64,000 nucleotides of DNA from an uncultured Pelagibacteraceae bacterium. Its GTDB lineage: Bacteria; Pseudomonadota; Alphaproteobacteria; Pelagibacterales; Pelagibacteraceae. Shown piece by piece: positions 36,552 through 45,069 of this stretch. The position numbers and the translations under genes were made by a program. The notes under the pieces were generated by a model, which had not been told where the DNA came from, searched no databases, and saw nothing but the letters and a program-made list of their open reading frames with translations. Numbering within the stretch: the first letter of the stretch is position 1; every line of letters starts with the position of its first letter. The DNA lies in NCBI GenBank assembly GCA_902615425.1, contig CACMPD010000001.1, positions 1 through 64,000 of the forward strand. Reading direction: 5' to 3'.

Positions 36552-37773
36552 AAAAGAAATTGATCTAAGCTTAGATCGAATTATTCACCTTTGCGAAAAA
36601 CTGGATAATCCTCAGGACAAAATCAAAGCCATCAGTATTGTTGGGACAAATGGTAAAAACTCTACAATTCAAGCTTGTTACTCAATTTTAAAGGAGGCAG
36701 GAATTAAGTGTAATGTTTATACCAGTCCTCATATTCAAAAAATAAATGAAAGATTTGTTTTCAACAACCAACAACTTGGAGATGATGAACTGGCCTCTTT
36801 GTTTGAGGAAGTTGAGAAAGTAAATGAGAATAATCCAATAACATTCTTTGAAATTTTGACTGCATGTTATTTTTATAAAGCAGCTCAATATCCTAATAAT
36901 CTTAATCTCATTGAAGCAGGTTTATTTCATAGGTTTGATGCAACAAATATCTTAAAAAATAATCTTGCAAGTATTGTAACTTCTATATCGAGGGACCATT
37001 TAGACTGGCTTCCAGAAAATGAGAGAACTATTGATAAGATCATTTTTGAAAAAACCTCAAAACTTTTAAATTCAAATATTATTGTTGCAAAACAATACCC
37101 TATTCCAACATTAGAAAAGATTAAAAAAACTATTCATCAAAATCAATCTAATAAGTATTTTTTTAATGATGATTTTTCATTCTCAAATGGAGAAAATGAA
37201 TTCTTTTATTATAAAGATAAATTTGGTGGATTAAAACTACCAAAACCAAATGTATTAGGTCAATTTCAACAGGAAAATATTTCAACAGCTATTGCAACCT
37301 TACGAATTTTAGATCTGGGTATTGAAGACCATCATATAAAAAAAGGTATTCAAAAAATCGATAATATTGCGAGACTTCAAAAAATTGAGTCAGGTAAATT
37401 AAAAGATTTAGTTAAAGACAATCTTTTTTTGATATCTGGAGATCATAATGAAGATGGAGCAAGAGTATTAAATGAATATTTAAAAAGTCTAGATTGTAGA
37501 AAACATATCATTATTGGTATGATGGATAATAAAGAACACGAAAAATACATTAACCACTTTAGAGATATCACCTCAATAACAACGGTAGATATTAAAAACC
37601 AGCCAAATGCAATTAGTGGACTTAAATTAAGAGAAAAATTTAAAAATATGCCAAATGTAACTTATAAAGAAAGTATTGAAGATGCGATTAAAAGCATAAA
37701 TCTAAATCAAGGAGATCTACTGCTAATAACCGGATCTTTATATCTTTGTTCTGAAGTTTTGAATTTAAATTAG
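36505..37773 (+). CDS. folC: folylpolyglutamate / dihydrofolate synthase
   Basis: 422 aa. ATP-dependent ligase adding glutamate to folates. Seen: KEIDLSLDRI near the N-terminus, the P-loop GTNGKNS (family GTNGKGS), YTSPHIQKINERF, a central FEKTSKL, and the C-terminal domain with HNEDGARVL. Two adjacent Met codons (36505, 36508) give starts that lie inside accD; the alphaproteobacterial N-terminus aligns with them, so the long overlap is probably real. Converges on trxA with a 4 bp overlap. Confidence 0.92.
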   Translation: MMKLQKIVSRFLKLHKKEIDLSLDRIIHLCEKLDNPQDKIKAISIVGTNGKNSTIQACYSILKEAGIKCNVYTSPHIQKINERFVFNNQQLGDDELASLFEEVEKVNENNPITFFEILTACYFYKAAQYPNNLNLIEAGLFHRFDATNILKNNLASIVTSISRDHLDWLPENERTIDKIIFEKTSKLLNSNIIVAKQYPIPTLEKIKKTIHQNQSNKYFFNDDFSFSNGENEFFYYKDKFGGLKLPKPNVLGQFQQENISTAIATLRILDLGIEDHHIKKGIQKIDNIARLQKIESGKLKDLVKDNLFLISGDHNEDGARVLNEYLKSLDCRKHIIIGMMDNKEHEKYINHFRDITSITTVDIKNQPNAISGLKLREKFKNMPNVTYKESIEDAIKSINLNQGDLLLITGSLYLCSEVLNLN

Positions 37774-38087
37774 ATATTTTTTTCTAAAAATTCTTTCATG
37801 TGACTTTCGGGTACACCTCCAACTTTTCTATCTACTTCGACACCTTTTTTATAAATAATAACAGTTGGCACCCCTCTTATTCCAGCGGCACTCCCAGTAT
37901 TTATTCCACCCTCTTCAATATCAGCATAATAAAATCCTGCTTTATCTTTATATTCAACAGCGAGTTTATCCATAATTGGTTTTAAAGCTTTACATGGTCC
38001 ACACCACGCAGCCGAAAATTGAATTACTGAAATATCCTCTTTTTTAATTTTGTTATCAAAATCTTCGTCTTTAAAATCTGTTAGCAT
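37770..38087 (-). CDS. trxA: thioredoxin
   Basis: 105 aa. Small cytoplasmic disulfide reductase. Seen: FSAAWCGPCKAL with the WCGPC active site (near residues 28-32), the cis-proline segment GVPTVIIYKKG, and a C-terminal helix. Lacks a signal peptide. Sits after folC as in many alphaproteobacteria, on the opposite strand here. Confidence 0.94.
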   Translation of the reverse strand: MLTDFKDEDFDNKIKKEDISVIQFSAAWCGPCKALKPIMDKLAVEYKDKAGFYYADIEEGGINTGSAAGIRGVPTVIIYKKGVEVDRKVGGVPESHMKEFLEKNI

Positions 38088-38121
38088 TAAATCTTTCTAT
38101 AATTTACTAATACAAAGTCAA

Positions 38122-39558
38122 CTATGCAATTTCATATTTTTTTTCAATTGACATTATAAATTCGTTTATTTCATCTAACTTTTTTAATTCTTCCTCATCA
38201 TCTCTATTAGAAGCTTGATCTCTTAAATAGTCAATTTCAGTATAAGCCATATTAACAGTTTGCCACTTTTCCTTATTTTTACTCAAAATTCTTCTAGCAA
38301 TTTCACTTTTGATATTTTTGTAAAGATCAGGTGGTAAAATTTGTGGTGCTTCTTGATAAATAATTTTTTGGCCGAACCAGCTACATCTTTTATCTTGAAA
38401 TTTATCTAATAATCTCAATTTGTCTTCCCAAGATGAACTATGCCAAGTTTTAAATAATGCAGTATCTTTATTTGGAATAAATTTCTCATAAAGAGTTTCC
38501 TCCGGTAATAAATCTTCTTGAGTTTTTGTTTGTTCCTTTTCCTCTGCAGCTTCTCTATTTATGATTTGAATATTTTTACAAAAATTTTCATTTTCCCTAA
38601 CAAGTTTAGCCCTTTTTTGAATTGTTGCTAAATCTAGCTCTGAATAAGGCTTTTGTTTAAGAGCAAATTGTTTATCTAAAATTACTGGAGCTTTATTAGT
38701 TTTTAAAACTCTTAAAGCCTTGGGGCTATATTTTTTTAATACGTCTCGTAATTGATTTACTGGTAATTTTAACAATGGTTCTGGATCCCTTCTTAGGTCC
38801 CAAACATATCCCCAAGATGCATAAGAAGGGTGAAAGCAATGATTAGGATGTAGCGTACCAGTAAGATACATCATATTTCGACCCTTCACATTTTCAAATA
38901 TTGAGTAAATACCCTCATTTTTTAAAAATGTTTCGACGCTAGTCTTTGTTGATGTCTTTAAAAATGTATCCCAATTTTCTTTATGTTTGTCTTTTATAAT
39001 TCTTAAAACCTTCAGTGAATTCTGAGCATCAACATAGGCTGTATGGCTAGCTGAAGTGTCAAAACCCTGCATTCTAGACAAAGATTCCAAGGCAAGACTT
39101 GGATTACCTGCTTCGGTTAGCTCTGTTTTTAGGGTCTCTGAGTTTAATGTTTGGGCTGCTCTAGCTATATGTAAACCATCATGTTCACTATTGGGCGATG
39201 AGTGCGTGGCATAAGGATACCTATTTCCCTTAAAAAAATTAAAGTGGAACATTCTTCGATCAAAATTTAAATTTGACCAACCCATAAATACTGCTGGAGC
39301 ACACTTTGTAAAAAAATTTTCAACAGCACCTAAAAAATCGTAATGTGAATAATTGCCTTTGGTAAGTAAATCAATGCTGGTTGAATTAACAAGTAAAGCC
39401 TTTGCACTGGGCACCTCTCCTTCTGGCATTCTGCCTCTGATATTTAATTTTCCAATCTCTTTAAGATTTTTATCAACTACGACAGCACCTACTTCAATTA
39501 TTGATCCCCAAATAGTGCTATTGGTTGTTTCGGTATCATAGATTACTATTTTATCCAT
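38122..39558 (-). CDS. sbcB: exodeoxyribonuclease I
   Basis: 478 aa, the length of E. coli ExoI. Single-strand 3'-to-5' exonuclease. Seen: IYDTETTNS (first Asp, Glu), GWSNLNFDRRMFHF (second Asp), HTAYVDAQNS (His/Asp of the DEDDh set), then SH3-like and helical C-terminal parts with LRRDPEPLLKLP and ERIL-like segments. ExoI is typical of gammaproteobacteria, so its presence here is of interest. Followed upstream by an MGME1-like nuclease (8 bp gap) and RmuC on the same strand, which suggests a DNA-processing operon. Confidence 0.88.
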   Translation of the reverse strand: MDKIVIYDTETTNSTIWGSIIEVGAVVVDKNLKEIGKLNIRGRMPEGEVPSAKALLVNSTSIDLLTKGNYSHYDFLGAVENFFTKCAPAVFMGWSNLNFDRRMFHFNFFKGNRYPYATHSSPNSEHDGLHIARAAQTLNSETLKTELTEAGNPSLALESLSRMQGFDTSASHTAYVDAQNSLKVLRIIKDKHKENWDTFLKTSTKTSVETFLKNEGIYSIFENVKGRNMMYLTGTLHPNHCFHPSYASWGYVWDLRRDPEPLLKLPVNQLRDVLKKYSPKALRVLKTNKAPVILDKQFALKQKPYSELDLATIQKRAKLVRENENFCKNIQIINREAAEEKEQTKTQEDLLPEETLYEKFIPNKDTALFKTWHSSSWEDKLRLLDKFQDKRCSWFGQKIIYQEAPQILPPDLYKNIKSEIARRILSKNKEKWQTVNMAYTEIDYLRDQASNRDDEEELKKLDEINEFIMSIEKKYEIA

Positions 39559-39566
39559 TATTTACA

Positions 39567-40253
39567 TTACTCCAAATTTGTGAGTTCATTAAATTTTTTA
39601 AGTCTTCCAAGAAATAAATTTTGATAAGTTACTAATTCAGGTCCTTGAATTTTAAACTCTTGAAACAAATTATCTACTGTGCAAACAAGAATAACGCAAG
39701 CATTGATATTTGAATTATAAACAACATTATGAGCTAAGGAATAAGCGGCTGTTTGAAGGAACCAAGAATCAATATATTCAGCTTTTTTTGGTTTATTGGA
39801 TTGTTTGAAATCAATAATAGTTTCTTTTCCCTCATAAACACCAACGCAATCTGCTGTACCTGCATATCTTTCAGGATAATGCATTGTACATTCCACACCA
39901 TATATTTCCTCCAACCTATTTGTTAAACCTTTATCAATTATTTCTTTTGCCATTTTTTTATATTGTTCATTATCCTCAAAGAAACTTAAATTTTCTCTTC
40001 CTAAAAGAAATGATTCTAAATAGCTGTGCATCTGAGAACCTCTACTGCTGGCTGCTTTTGTAATAGCTTCAGCTTCTTTATGACCAGTTCTTTCTCGCCA
40101 ATTTGCTAAGGCTGCTTTATCTTCTTCTGACTTTGTTGCATCAAGTATTGACGTTACACTTGGTAATTTTGCTTCTCCTAAAACATATCTTCTTATTCCA
40201 TCTTCGGTTGCTCTTGAACTTGAGGGATAGTTGTATTTTTTGTTCCAACGCAT
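39567..40253 (-). CDS. PD-(D/E)XK exonuclease, MGME1/phage-type
   Basis: 228 aa from the preferred start. Seen: LPSVTSILDATKSEED, WRERTGHKEAEAI, SRGSQMHSYLESFL (the RGxxxH helix), YAGTADCVGVYEGKETIIDFK with the Asp-x16-Asp-Phe-Lys metal site, and SWFLQTAAYSLAH (QxxxY motif). This set is that of RecB-type nucleases related to mitochondrial MGME1 and to proteins common in marine T4-like phages. A start at 40331 would overlap rmuC by 41 bp and adds an unconserved-looking stretch. Substrate is probably single-stranded DNA, by family. A phage origin is possible but not shown. Confidence 0.82.
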   Translation of the reverse strand: MRWNKKYNYPSSSRATEDGIRRYVLGEAKLPSVTSILDATKSEEDKAALANWRERTGHKEAEAITKAASSRGSQMHSYLESFLLGRENLSFFEDNEQYKKMAKEIIDKGLTNRLEEIYGVECTMHYPERYAGTADCVGVYEGKETIIDFKQSNKPKKAEYIDSWFLQTAAYSLAHNVVYNSNINACVILVCTVDNLFQEFKIQGPELVTYQNLFLGRLKKFNELTNLE

Positions 40254-40290
40254 TTGATTTCTTATAGTCGGTAATATGTGAAAAAAGAAA

Positions 40291-41388
40291 TTATTTTTTA
40301 AGCTGTTTATTTCTCTCAATAAATTTCTCAACGTTCTCTGTCAGTACAGCTTTTTCAACTTGCTCGGGATCTTTAATATTTTCTAAAGTTCTAGTGATTG
40401 ACCTTGCATCAGTTCCAAACTTATCGACTACATTCATAGCTTCTTCTAGCTTTTTTCTTAAAACTATGACGTTGTCAAAATGCTTTGCAAATCTTGTGCT
40501 GATTGTTTTTAAGTGGTTATAAATTTCTGTTGCACCCTTTTGAACCTTAAGAGATTGAAATCCCATGTGTAAAGACTGTAAATAAGCTGAGAGAGTATTT
40601 GGGCCACAAATTACTATTTTATATTTTTTCATTAATTCTTGGGTTAATAATTCTTTTGTGCTTGGATCTTGATACTCAGTTAATTCTTTATAAAGACTTT
40701 CGGTTGGTGCGTACACTATTGCAAAATCAGTTGTTTTTGGCGGAACAATGTATTTTTCCATGACACTTTTTGCTTTGGCCTTAAATGCACTTGCTAATTT
40801 TGTTCTAGCATCTGCAACTGCTTTTTTATCATCTGCATCATATGCATCAGTGATGGTTTTGAATTTTTCTACTGGAAAATGAGAGTCTACTGGAACCAAG
40901 ACATCTCCTTGAAGCTTGATTGCAAATTCTACGTTTTCACTAGTGTCCTCTTTCATTTTGACATTTGTCATAAATTGAGATGCTGGTAACAAATCTTTGA
41001 TTAAAGCATCCAAAGAATATTCAGCCAAAGTTCCATACTTTTTAACCCCTGCTAAAATTTTAGTAATCCCCTCTTGGCTTTGATTTAATAATTTAACTTG
41101 CTCATTAAAGTTACCAACCTTCTCATCTACTTTGGTTAAAGCCTCAGTCATATCCTTTGTAACCCCGGTTGATAAAGAATTAAATGAAGTAGACATTGAA
41201 CTAAGCGATGTATTGATTGTAGAATTAAGACTATCTTTTAACCTCACTATTTCAGCGTTTAAATTAGCTAATTCCTCAGCTTCTTTATTCTCATTCTCAT
41301 CTTTAGGTTTTGACCATAAATTTAAGTATAAAATACCTAAAGTTGCACCAAGTAGTATAACTAGAATTATTAATAGAATCGTATCCAT
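40291..41388 (-). CDS. rmuC: DNA recombination protein RmuC
   Basis: 365 aa. Seen: an N-terminal membrane helix (residues about 3-22), a long coiled-coil (about 35-115), then the RmuC domain with VDSHFPVEKF, PPKTTDFAIVYAPTESLY, ICGPNTLSAYLQSLHMGFQSL. The domain is a predicted PD-(D/E)XK-like nuclease that limits DNA inversions in E. coli; the mechanism is not well known. Last upstream member of the run rmuC, nuclease, sbcB. Confidence 0.93.
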   Translation of the reverse strand: MDTILLIILVILLGATLGILYLNLWSKPKDENENKEAEELANLNAEIVRLKDSLNSTINTSLSSMSTSFNSLSTGVTKDMTEALTKVDEKVGNFNEQVKLLNQSQEGITKILAGVKKYGTLAEYSLDALIKDLLPASQFMTNVKMKEDTSENVEFAIKLQGDVLVPVDSHFPVEKFKTITDAYDADDKKAVADARTKLASAFKAKAKSVMEKYIVPPKTTDFAIVYAPTESLYKELTEYQDPSTKELLTQELMKKYKIVICGPNTLSAYLQSLHMGFQSLKVQKGATEIYNHLKTISTRFAKHFDNVIVLRKKLEEAMNVVDKFGTDARSITRTLENIKDPEQVEKAVLTENVEKFIERNKQLKK

Positions 41389-41487
41389 ACTTTTAAAGAT
41401 ATACGTGTTTTAATGGAAATCAACTTATTACTAGATTACTATGAGATACTAAGATTGGTTATTATTTTTAAAAAATAATTAATAAAT

Positions 41488-41619
41488 ATGGATTTTTTTT
41501 TGGTTTTAAAAATATTGTTTGTTATTGGAGTGATGATCGCTCTATATATGATAATTAGAAATTTAAATATAATAAAGATTATTTTAATTTACTTTAAAGA
41601 TAAATTACTTGGAAAGTAA
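41488..41619 (+). CDS. possible 43-aa membrane protein
   Basis: Open frame of 43 codons starting ATGGATTTTTTTTTG, with one predicted membrane helix (residues about 3-23) followed by a basic tail with a second hydrophobic stretch. It fills the gap between rmuC and hisG and overlaps the hisG stop by 15 bp in the opposite direction. I do not recognise it. AT-rich DNA makes hydrophobic ORFs by chance, so confidence is low. Confidence 0.35.
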   Translation: MDFFLVLKILFVIGVMIALYMIIRNLNIIKIILIYFKDKLLGK

Positions 41620-42291
41620 TTTAATTAAATTGTTTAATCGCTTTTTCTTTACATTTTTTTTTGAAGTTAAAAGACAAGCTTCAGATTTTAAAATTTCGCC
41701 ATCCTTTAAGATACGTAGATTATTTGCTTTTAAGGTCTCACCTGTAGATGTAATATCAGTAATCAATTCAGCAGATCCAGTAAAAGGATAAGCCTCAGTA
41801 GCTCCTAGACTTTCAACTAACCTAAATTGTGTAACACCTTTTGAGAACAAAAAATCTTGTGTTAAATTTGGATATTTAGTTGCAACCCGAATTCTTTTTT
41901 TTTTAATATCTCTAAATTCAAAAGCAATTTCCTCAAGATCAGCAATAGTCTGAACATCAATCCAAGGATCTGGAATTGCTACCACTAAATTTGCTCTTCC
42001 AAAATTAAGTTTTTTGGCAACATTTATTTTATTTTGAACATTTATTCCGCTTTCTTTTAATAAATCAAAACCAGAAAAACCAATATCTAAAGAGCTATCA
42101 CCTAGTCTTTCAATAATTTCTCTAGCATGTAGATATAAAATCTTAACATATGGTTTATTTTTAATTGATCCAATTAAATCTCTTTCGCCTCTTTCAGATA
42201 TAATTCGTAATTTTTTTTTCTTAAAGATTTTTAAAACATCTGACCTAAGTCGACCTTTGCTTGGAATACCTATATTGATTAAATTATCCAT
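41605..42291 (-). CDS. hisG: ATP phosphoribosyltransferase, short form catalytic subunit
   Basis: 228 aa. First step of histidine synthesis. Short-form HisG lacks the C-terminal feedback domain and needs HisZ, the gene directly upstream (8 bp overlap). Seen: IGIPSKGRLRSDVLKIF, DIGFSGFDLL, FPFTGSAELITDITSTGETLKANNLRIL in parts, with the PRPP-binding TGSAELITDITSTG loop intact. Confidence 0.95.
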   Translation of the reverse strand: MDNLINIGIPSKGRLRSDVLKIFKKKKLRIISERGERDLIGSIKNKPYVKILYLHAREIIERLGDSSLDIGFSGFDLLKESGINVQNKINVAKKLNFGRANLVVAIPDPWIDVQTIADLEEIAFEFRDIKKKRIRVATKYPNLTQDFLFSKGVTQFRLVESLGATEAYPFTGSAELITDITSTGETLKANNLRILKDGEILKSEACLLTSKKNVKKKRLNNLIKLLSK

Positions 42292-43345
42292 TTAAATAAA
42301 CTAAATTTAAAGCAGCACCAACTGCTGGAGTTTGTTTTTTTGAACCAAGGTCGGAAATCAATTTGTCATATCGACCGCCATTGCAACAATTAATAATTTT
42401 TGATTTGGACTTAATATCTATTTTAAAAACCATACCCGTGTAATACTCAAGCTGTCTGCCAAAAGCAGCTGAAAAAGTCACATTTAATTTATTAATTTTA
42501 TTTTTTGAGATTGGAAAATATCTCTGGTCTACTAATAAATTAATTTTATATTTCTTGAAAAACTTATTTAATACCTTGGCTGCATTATTAATTGGACATT
42601 TAATTTTCAAAAACTCCTTAATAATTTTTGAAATATTTCGTCCTTTACTAGGTCTCCTTGGATCTTTAATCTTTTTATCAAATCTACTTAAAATTTCGTC
42701 AATTGTTCTATTTGCTATAATGGTTGATTGATCATTTTTTAACATTCTAAAATATCTTTTTTTATCGATCTCAACTATTGTTGGATCAACATCTGAATTG
42801 GTCTCTAATCTTTTGAGAAGATCATTAAAATAATCTTCTCTCCAAAAATGTCTTGAAAGTCTTAATTTCCATCTTTTAGGGATATCTAATTTAGATATAA
42901 GAAGATTAAATATTTCTACATTGCCAATTGTGATCTCACCTGATGAATGATTAAAATTTTTTAAACATTTTAATGAAGTATTTATTATTTCCTTATCATC
43001 ATTTTTCTCATTTCGTGACCCTATTATTTCAAAACCAACTTGATTTCTTACAATGGAGTCCTTTTTGTTTTCAGATTTACGATATGCTTGACCATTATAA
43101 AATATCTTCTCCTTGCCCTTTAGATTATTTTCTAAGTATCTAAGACAAGATACAATTGTAAGATCTGGCCTTAAACAAAGTTCATTTCCTCCTTGGTCAG
43201 TAAATGAGAAAATAAATTTTCGAAAACTTTCACCAGATCTTTGTACTATATGGTTAGCCTCAATTACTGAGGGTAATTCAATATATTTAAAACCATTTGA
43301 TTTAACAGTTTTAAGTATGCTGTCAGATAAGTTTTTTAATTTCAT
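42284..43345 (-). CDS. hisZ: ATP phosphoribosyltransferase regulatory subunit
   Basis: 353 aa. Catalytically dead relative of histidyl-tRNA synthetase that completes short-form HisG and carries histidine feedback. Seen: a class II synthetase-like core with LCLRPDLTIVSCLRYL, YNGQAYRKSENKKD (motif 2-like), and the end FGRQLEYYTGMVFKI...GGRYDKLISDLG. Sits between hisS and hisG, overlapping both, so the three are likely made together. Confidence 0.92.
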   Translation of the reverse strand: MKLKNLSDSILKTVKSNGFKYIELPSVIEANHIVQRSGESFRKFIFSFTDQGGNELCLRPDLTIVSCLRYLENNLKGKEKIFYNGQAYRKSENKKDSIVRNQVGFEIIGSRNEKNDDKEIINTSLKCLKNFNHSSGEITIGNVEIFNLLISKLDIPKRWKLRLSRHFWREDYFNDLLKRLETNSDVDPTIVEIDKKRYFRMLKNDQSTIIANRTIDEILSRFDKKIKDPRRPSKGRNISKIIKEFLKIKCPINNAAKVLNKFFKKYKINLLVDQRYFPISKNKINKLNVTFSAAFGRQLEYYTGMVFKIDIKSKSKIINCCNGGRYDKLISDLGSKKQTPAVGAALNLVYLNG

Positions 43346-44720
43346 TTACTAAATTTTCTTTTGAAAAGGTGATTTGATTATTTTCTCCCTTAACACTTAG
43401 GAGGTTCTTAAGTGTAATTTTGTTATCTTTAAATTCATTTTCTCCACAAATAACTGCAATCGGGCACCCTCTTTTATTTGCATATGTCAGTTGTTTCCCA
43501 AGATTTTTCTTACTATCTAAAAAAATTTCTGAATTAATATTATTTTTTCTCAAGATATCTAAAATTTCGTAATAATTTTTTAAATATTTTTCATCCATTA
43601 CGCAAACAATGACTGGTTTTTGATCATCTAATCGGACTTGATTTATTTGAGACATAGCAAACAAAAGTCTATCAACCCCGATGCTAACACCTGTTCCAGG
43701 TATATCGACACCTTTAAATCTTGAAATCAACTTATTATATTGCCCACCAGAGCATACGCTGCCAATATCAATTTCTTTACCTTTACTATTTGTTGTTTTA
43801 AAATTTAGATTGGTCTCAATACAAAAACCATCATAATACGCTAATCCTCTAACTATTGTGAAATTTGTTTTGACTAACTCAGAATAATTTCCAAAATCTA
43901 GCATCTCAAATAAATCCTCAAGCTCTTTAATCCCTTCTTGTGTAAGAGTATTTTTAAAATCTTGTTTGAGTTTTTTTAAATCTTTAATTTTTAAAAAGTT
44001 TAAAATTTTTGAAACTTGATCATCATTAAGATCAGCTCCTTTAGTTATCGCACCGCTTTTATCTTTTCTCTCTTTTTTTAGTAGATCTTCAACTCCTTTT
44101 ATTCCAAAATCTGGTTTATCTAATTTATCAATAGCTCTCATCACCTTGATCTCTTTATTTGCAGGAATTTTCAGATCTTGAATTAAACCTTGAATAATCT
44201 TTCTATTACTTACATTAATTGTAAATTGATCTTTTTTTAAACCACATTCAATTAGAGTACTTGCAACCAGATTACATAATTCAGCATTTGCTTGTGCTCG
44301 ATTTACGTTGCCTACAATATCGCAATCGGCTTGAGTAAATTCTCTGAAACGTGCATTACCAGACTTTTCATTTCTAAATACATTTTGAATGGCGTATCTT
44401 TTATAAATTGATGGAAGTTCCTGATTATTTTGGGCAACAAATCTTGCTAAAGGACTGGAAAGATCGTATCGAAGAGTAATATTCTTTTCACCATCATTAA
44501 AAGAAAAAACATCAGACATAGGATTACTGTCATCCTCTGCAAGAAAGGATCCTATATTTTCTGCAATTTCAAATGATGGGGTTTCTAAAGGATCGAAACC
44601 ATATTTAATAAAATTATTCTCAATGACTTTTAATAGTCTTTTTTTGAGAATTAATGTTTTATTCCATCTATCTTCAAAACCTGAGGGTAATCCAGGAATT
44701 AATTTATTTTTTTCACTCAT
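43323..44720 (-). CDS. hisS: histidyl-tRNA synthetase, alphaproteobacterial divergent type
   Basis: 465 aa from the chosen start. Class II synthetase charging tRNA-His. Seen: PGLPSGFEDRW, LRYDLSSPLARFVA, motif 2 IQNVFRNEKSGNARFREF, VRGLAYYDGFCIET, GGQYNKLISRF and GVSIGVDRLLFAM, plus a C-terminal anticodon domain. The motif 2 loop EKSGNARF resembles the divergent alphaproteobacterial form rather than the E. coli RPQKGRYRQF. The start at 44720 is chosen because the frame further upstream runs through the tRNA-His gene. Only 4 bases separate that tRNA from the ATG. Confidence 0.93.
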   Translation of the reverse strand: MSEKNKLIPGLPSGFEDRWNKTLILKKRLLKVIENNFIKYGFDPLETPSFEIAENIGSFLAEDDSNPMSDVFSFNDGEKNITLRYDLSSPLARFVAQNNQELPSIYKRYAIQNVFRNEKSGNARFREFTQADCDIVGNVNRAQANAELCNLVASTLIECGLKKDQFTINVSNRKIIQGLIQDLKIPANKEIKVMRAIDKLDKPDFGIKGVEDLLKKERKDKSGAITKGADLNDDQVSKILNFLKIKDLKKLKQDFKNTLTQEGIKELEDLFEMLDFGNYSELVKTNFTIVRGLAYYDGFCIETNLNFKTTNSKGKEIDIGSVCSGGQYNKLISRFKGVDIPGTGVSIGVDRLLFAMSQINQVRLDDQKPVIVCVMDEKYLKNYYEILDILRKNNINSEIFLDSKKNLGKQLTYANKRGCPIAVICGENEFKDNKITLKNLLSVKGENNQITFSKENLVNEIKKLI

Positions 44721-44724
44721 TTTT

Positions 44725-44798
44725 TGGTACCTTGAGTAGGTTACGCTCCTACGACTTCGGATCCACAAACCGACGTGATACTATTTCACCATCAAGGC
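44725..44798 (-). tRNA. tRNA-His (GTG), divergent, directly before hisS
   Basis: Seventy-four nt on the minus strand with encoded CCA. Acceptor GCCTTGA pairs with TCAAGGT (last pair G-T), D stem GTGA/TCAC, anticodon stem TCGGT/TCCGA (one mismatch) with loop TTGTGGA giving anticodon GTG and G37, T stem GTAGG/CCTAC. Oddities: the D loop AATAGTA has no GG pair, the T loop AGCGTAA lacks the TTC and A58 of normal tRNAs, the base before position 1 is T, not G, and position 73 is A. Lack of G-1 with A73 is known in an alphaproteobacterial group. It could be the true tRNA-His or a tRNA-like leader controlling hisS. Confidence 0.78.
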
Positions 44799-44867
44799 AT
44801 ATCCTTTTTTGTTTTATCTTATTTTTTTATTATTTAAAATTATAATATAAATGATTATTCGCTAGCT

Positions 44868-44969
44868 TTAGCCAGCATGGAAGTGAGCGTGCGCAACTCT
44901 ACTAATTCCTTTAAAAGCTTTTCTTAAAGTACTTTTTATTGCCAATTTGTTTATCTCAAGTTTTTTCAT
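44868..44969 (-). CDS. possible 33-aa basic protein
   Basis: ORF of 33 codons beginning MKKLEINKLAIKST and ending RVAHAHFHAG. A basic, probably helical first half leads to a His-rich end. It is the only sizeable ORF I see in the 270 bp between the cspA terminator and tRNA-His, and it uses fewer AT-only codons than random local sequence (CAC, GCT, GGC). A weak AAAAAG lies about 8 bases before the ATG. Function unknown; conservation would decide. Confidence 0.4.
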   Translation of the reverse strand: MKKLEINKLAIKSTLRKAFKGISRVAHAHFHAG

Positions 44970-45014
44970 TGAATGCTTTTTAAACAAAAAAAATGATAAT
45001 GCAACCCCTTAAAG

Positions 45015-45055
45015 AAAAAGGACGTATATCCAGTAAAAGATATATCGCCCTTTTT
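45015..45055 (-). terminator. intrinsic terminator of cspA
   Basis: In the minus-strand RNA, AAAAAGGGCG-A-TATATC (45055-45039) pairs with GATATACGTCCTTTTT (45030-45015): 16 base pairs with one bulged A and a loop of eight. The 3' arm ends in five U residues. It starts 14 bp after the cspA stop. One of the few strong terminators visible in the window. Confidence 0.75.
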
Positions 45056-45069
45056 ATGATTTTAGAAAA

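Noticed and set aside
41413-41478. Twenty-one-codon ORF before the 43-aa ORF
   Set aside because: Too short, no composition signal, no coupling to a neighbour.
44721-44768. Longer hisS start at 44768
   Set aside because: The added residues are a translation of the tRNA-His gene; the ATG at 44720 gives a normal HisRS N-terminus.
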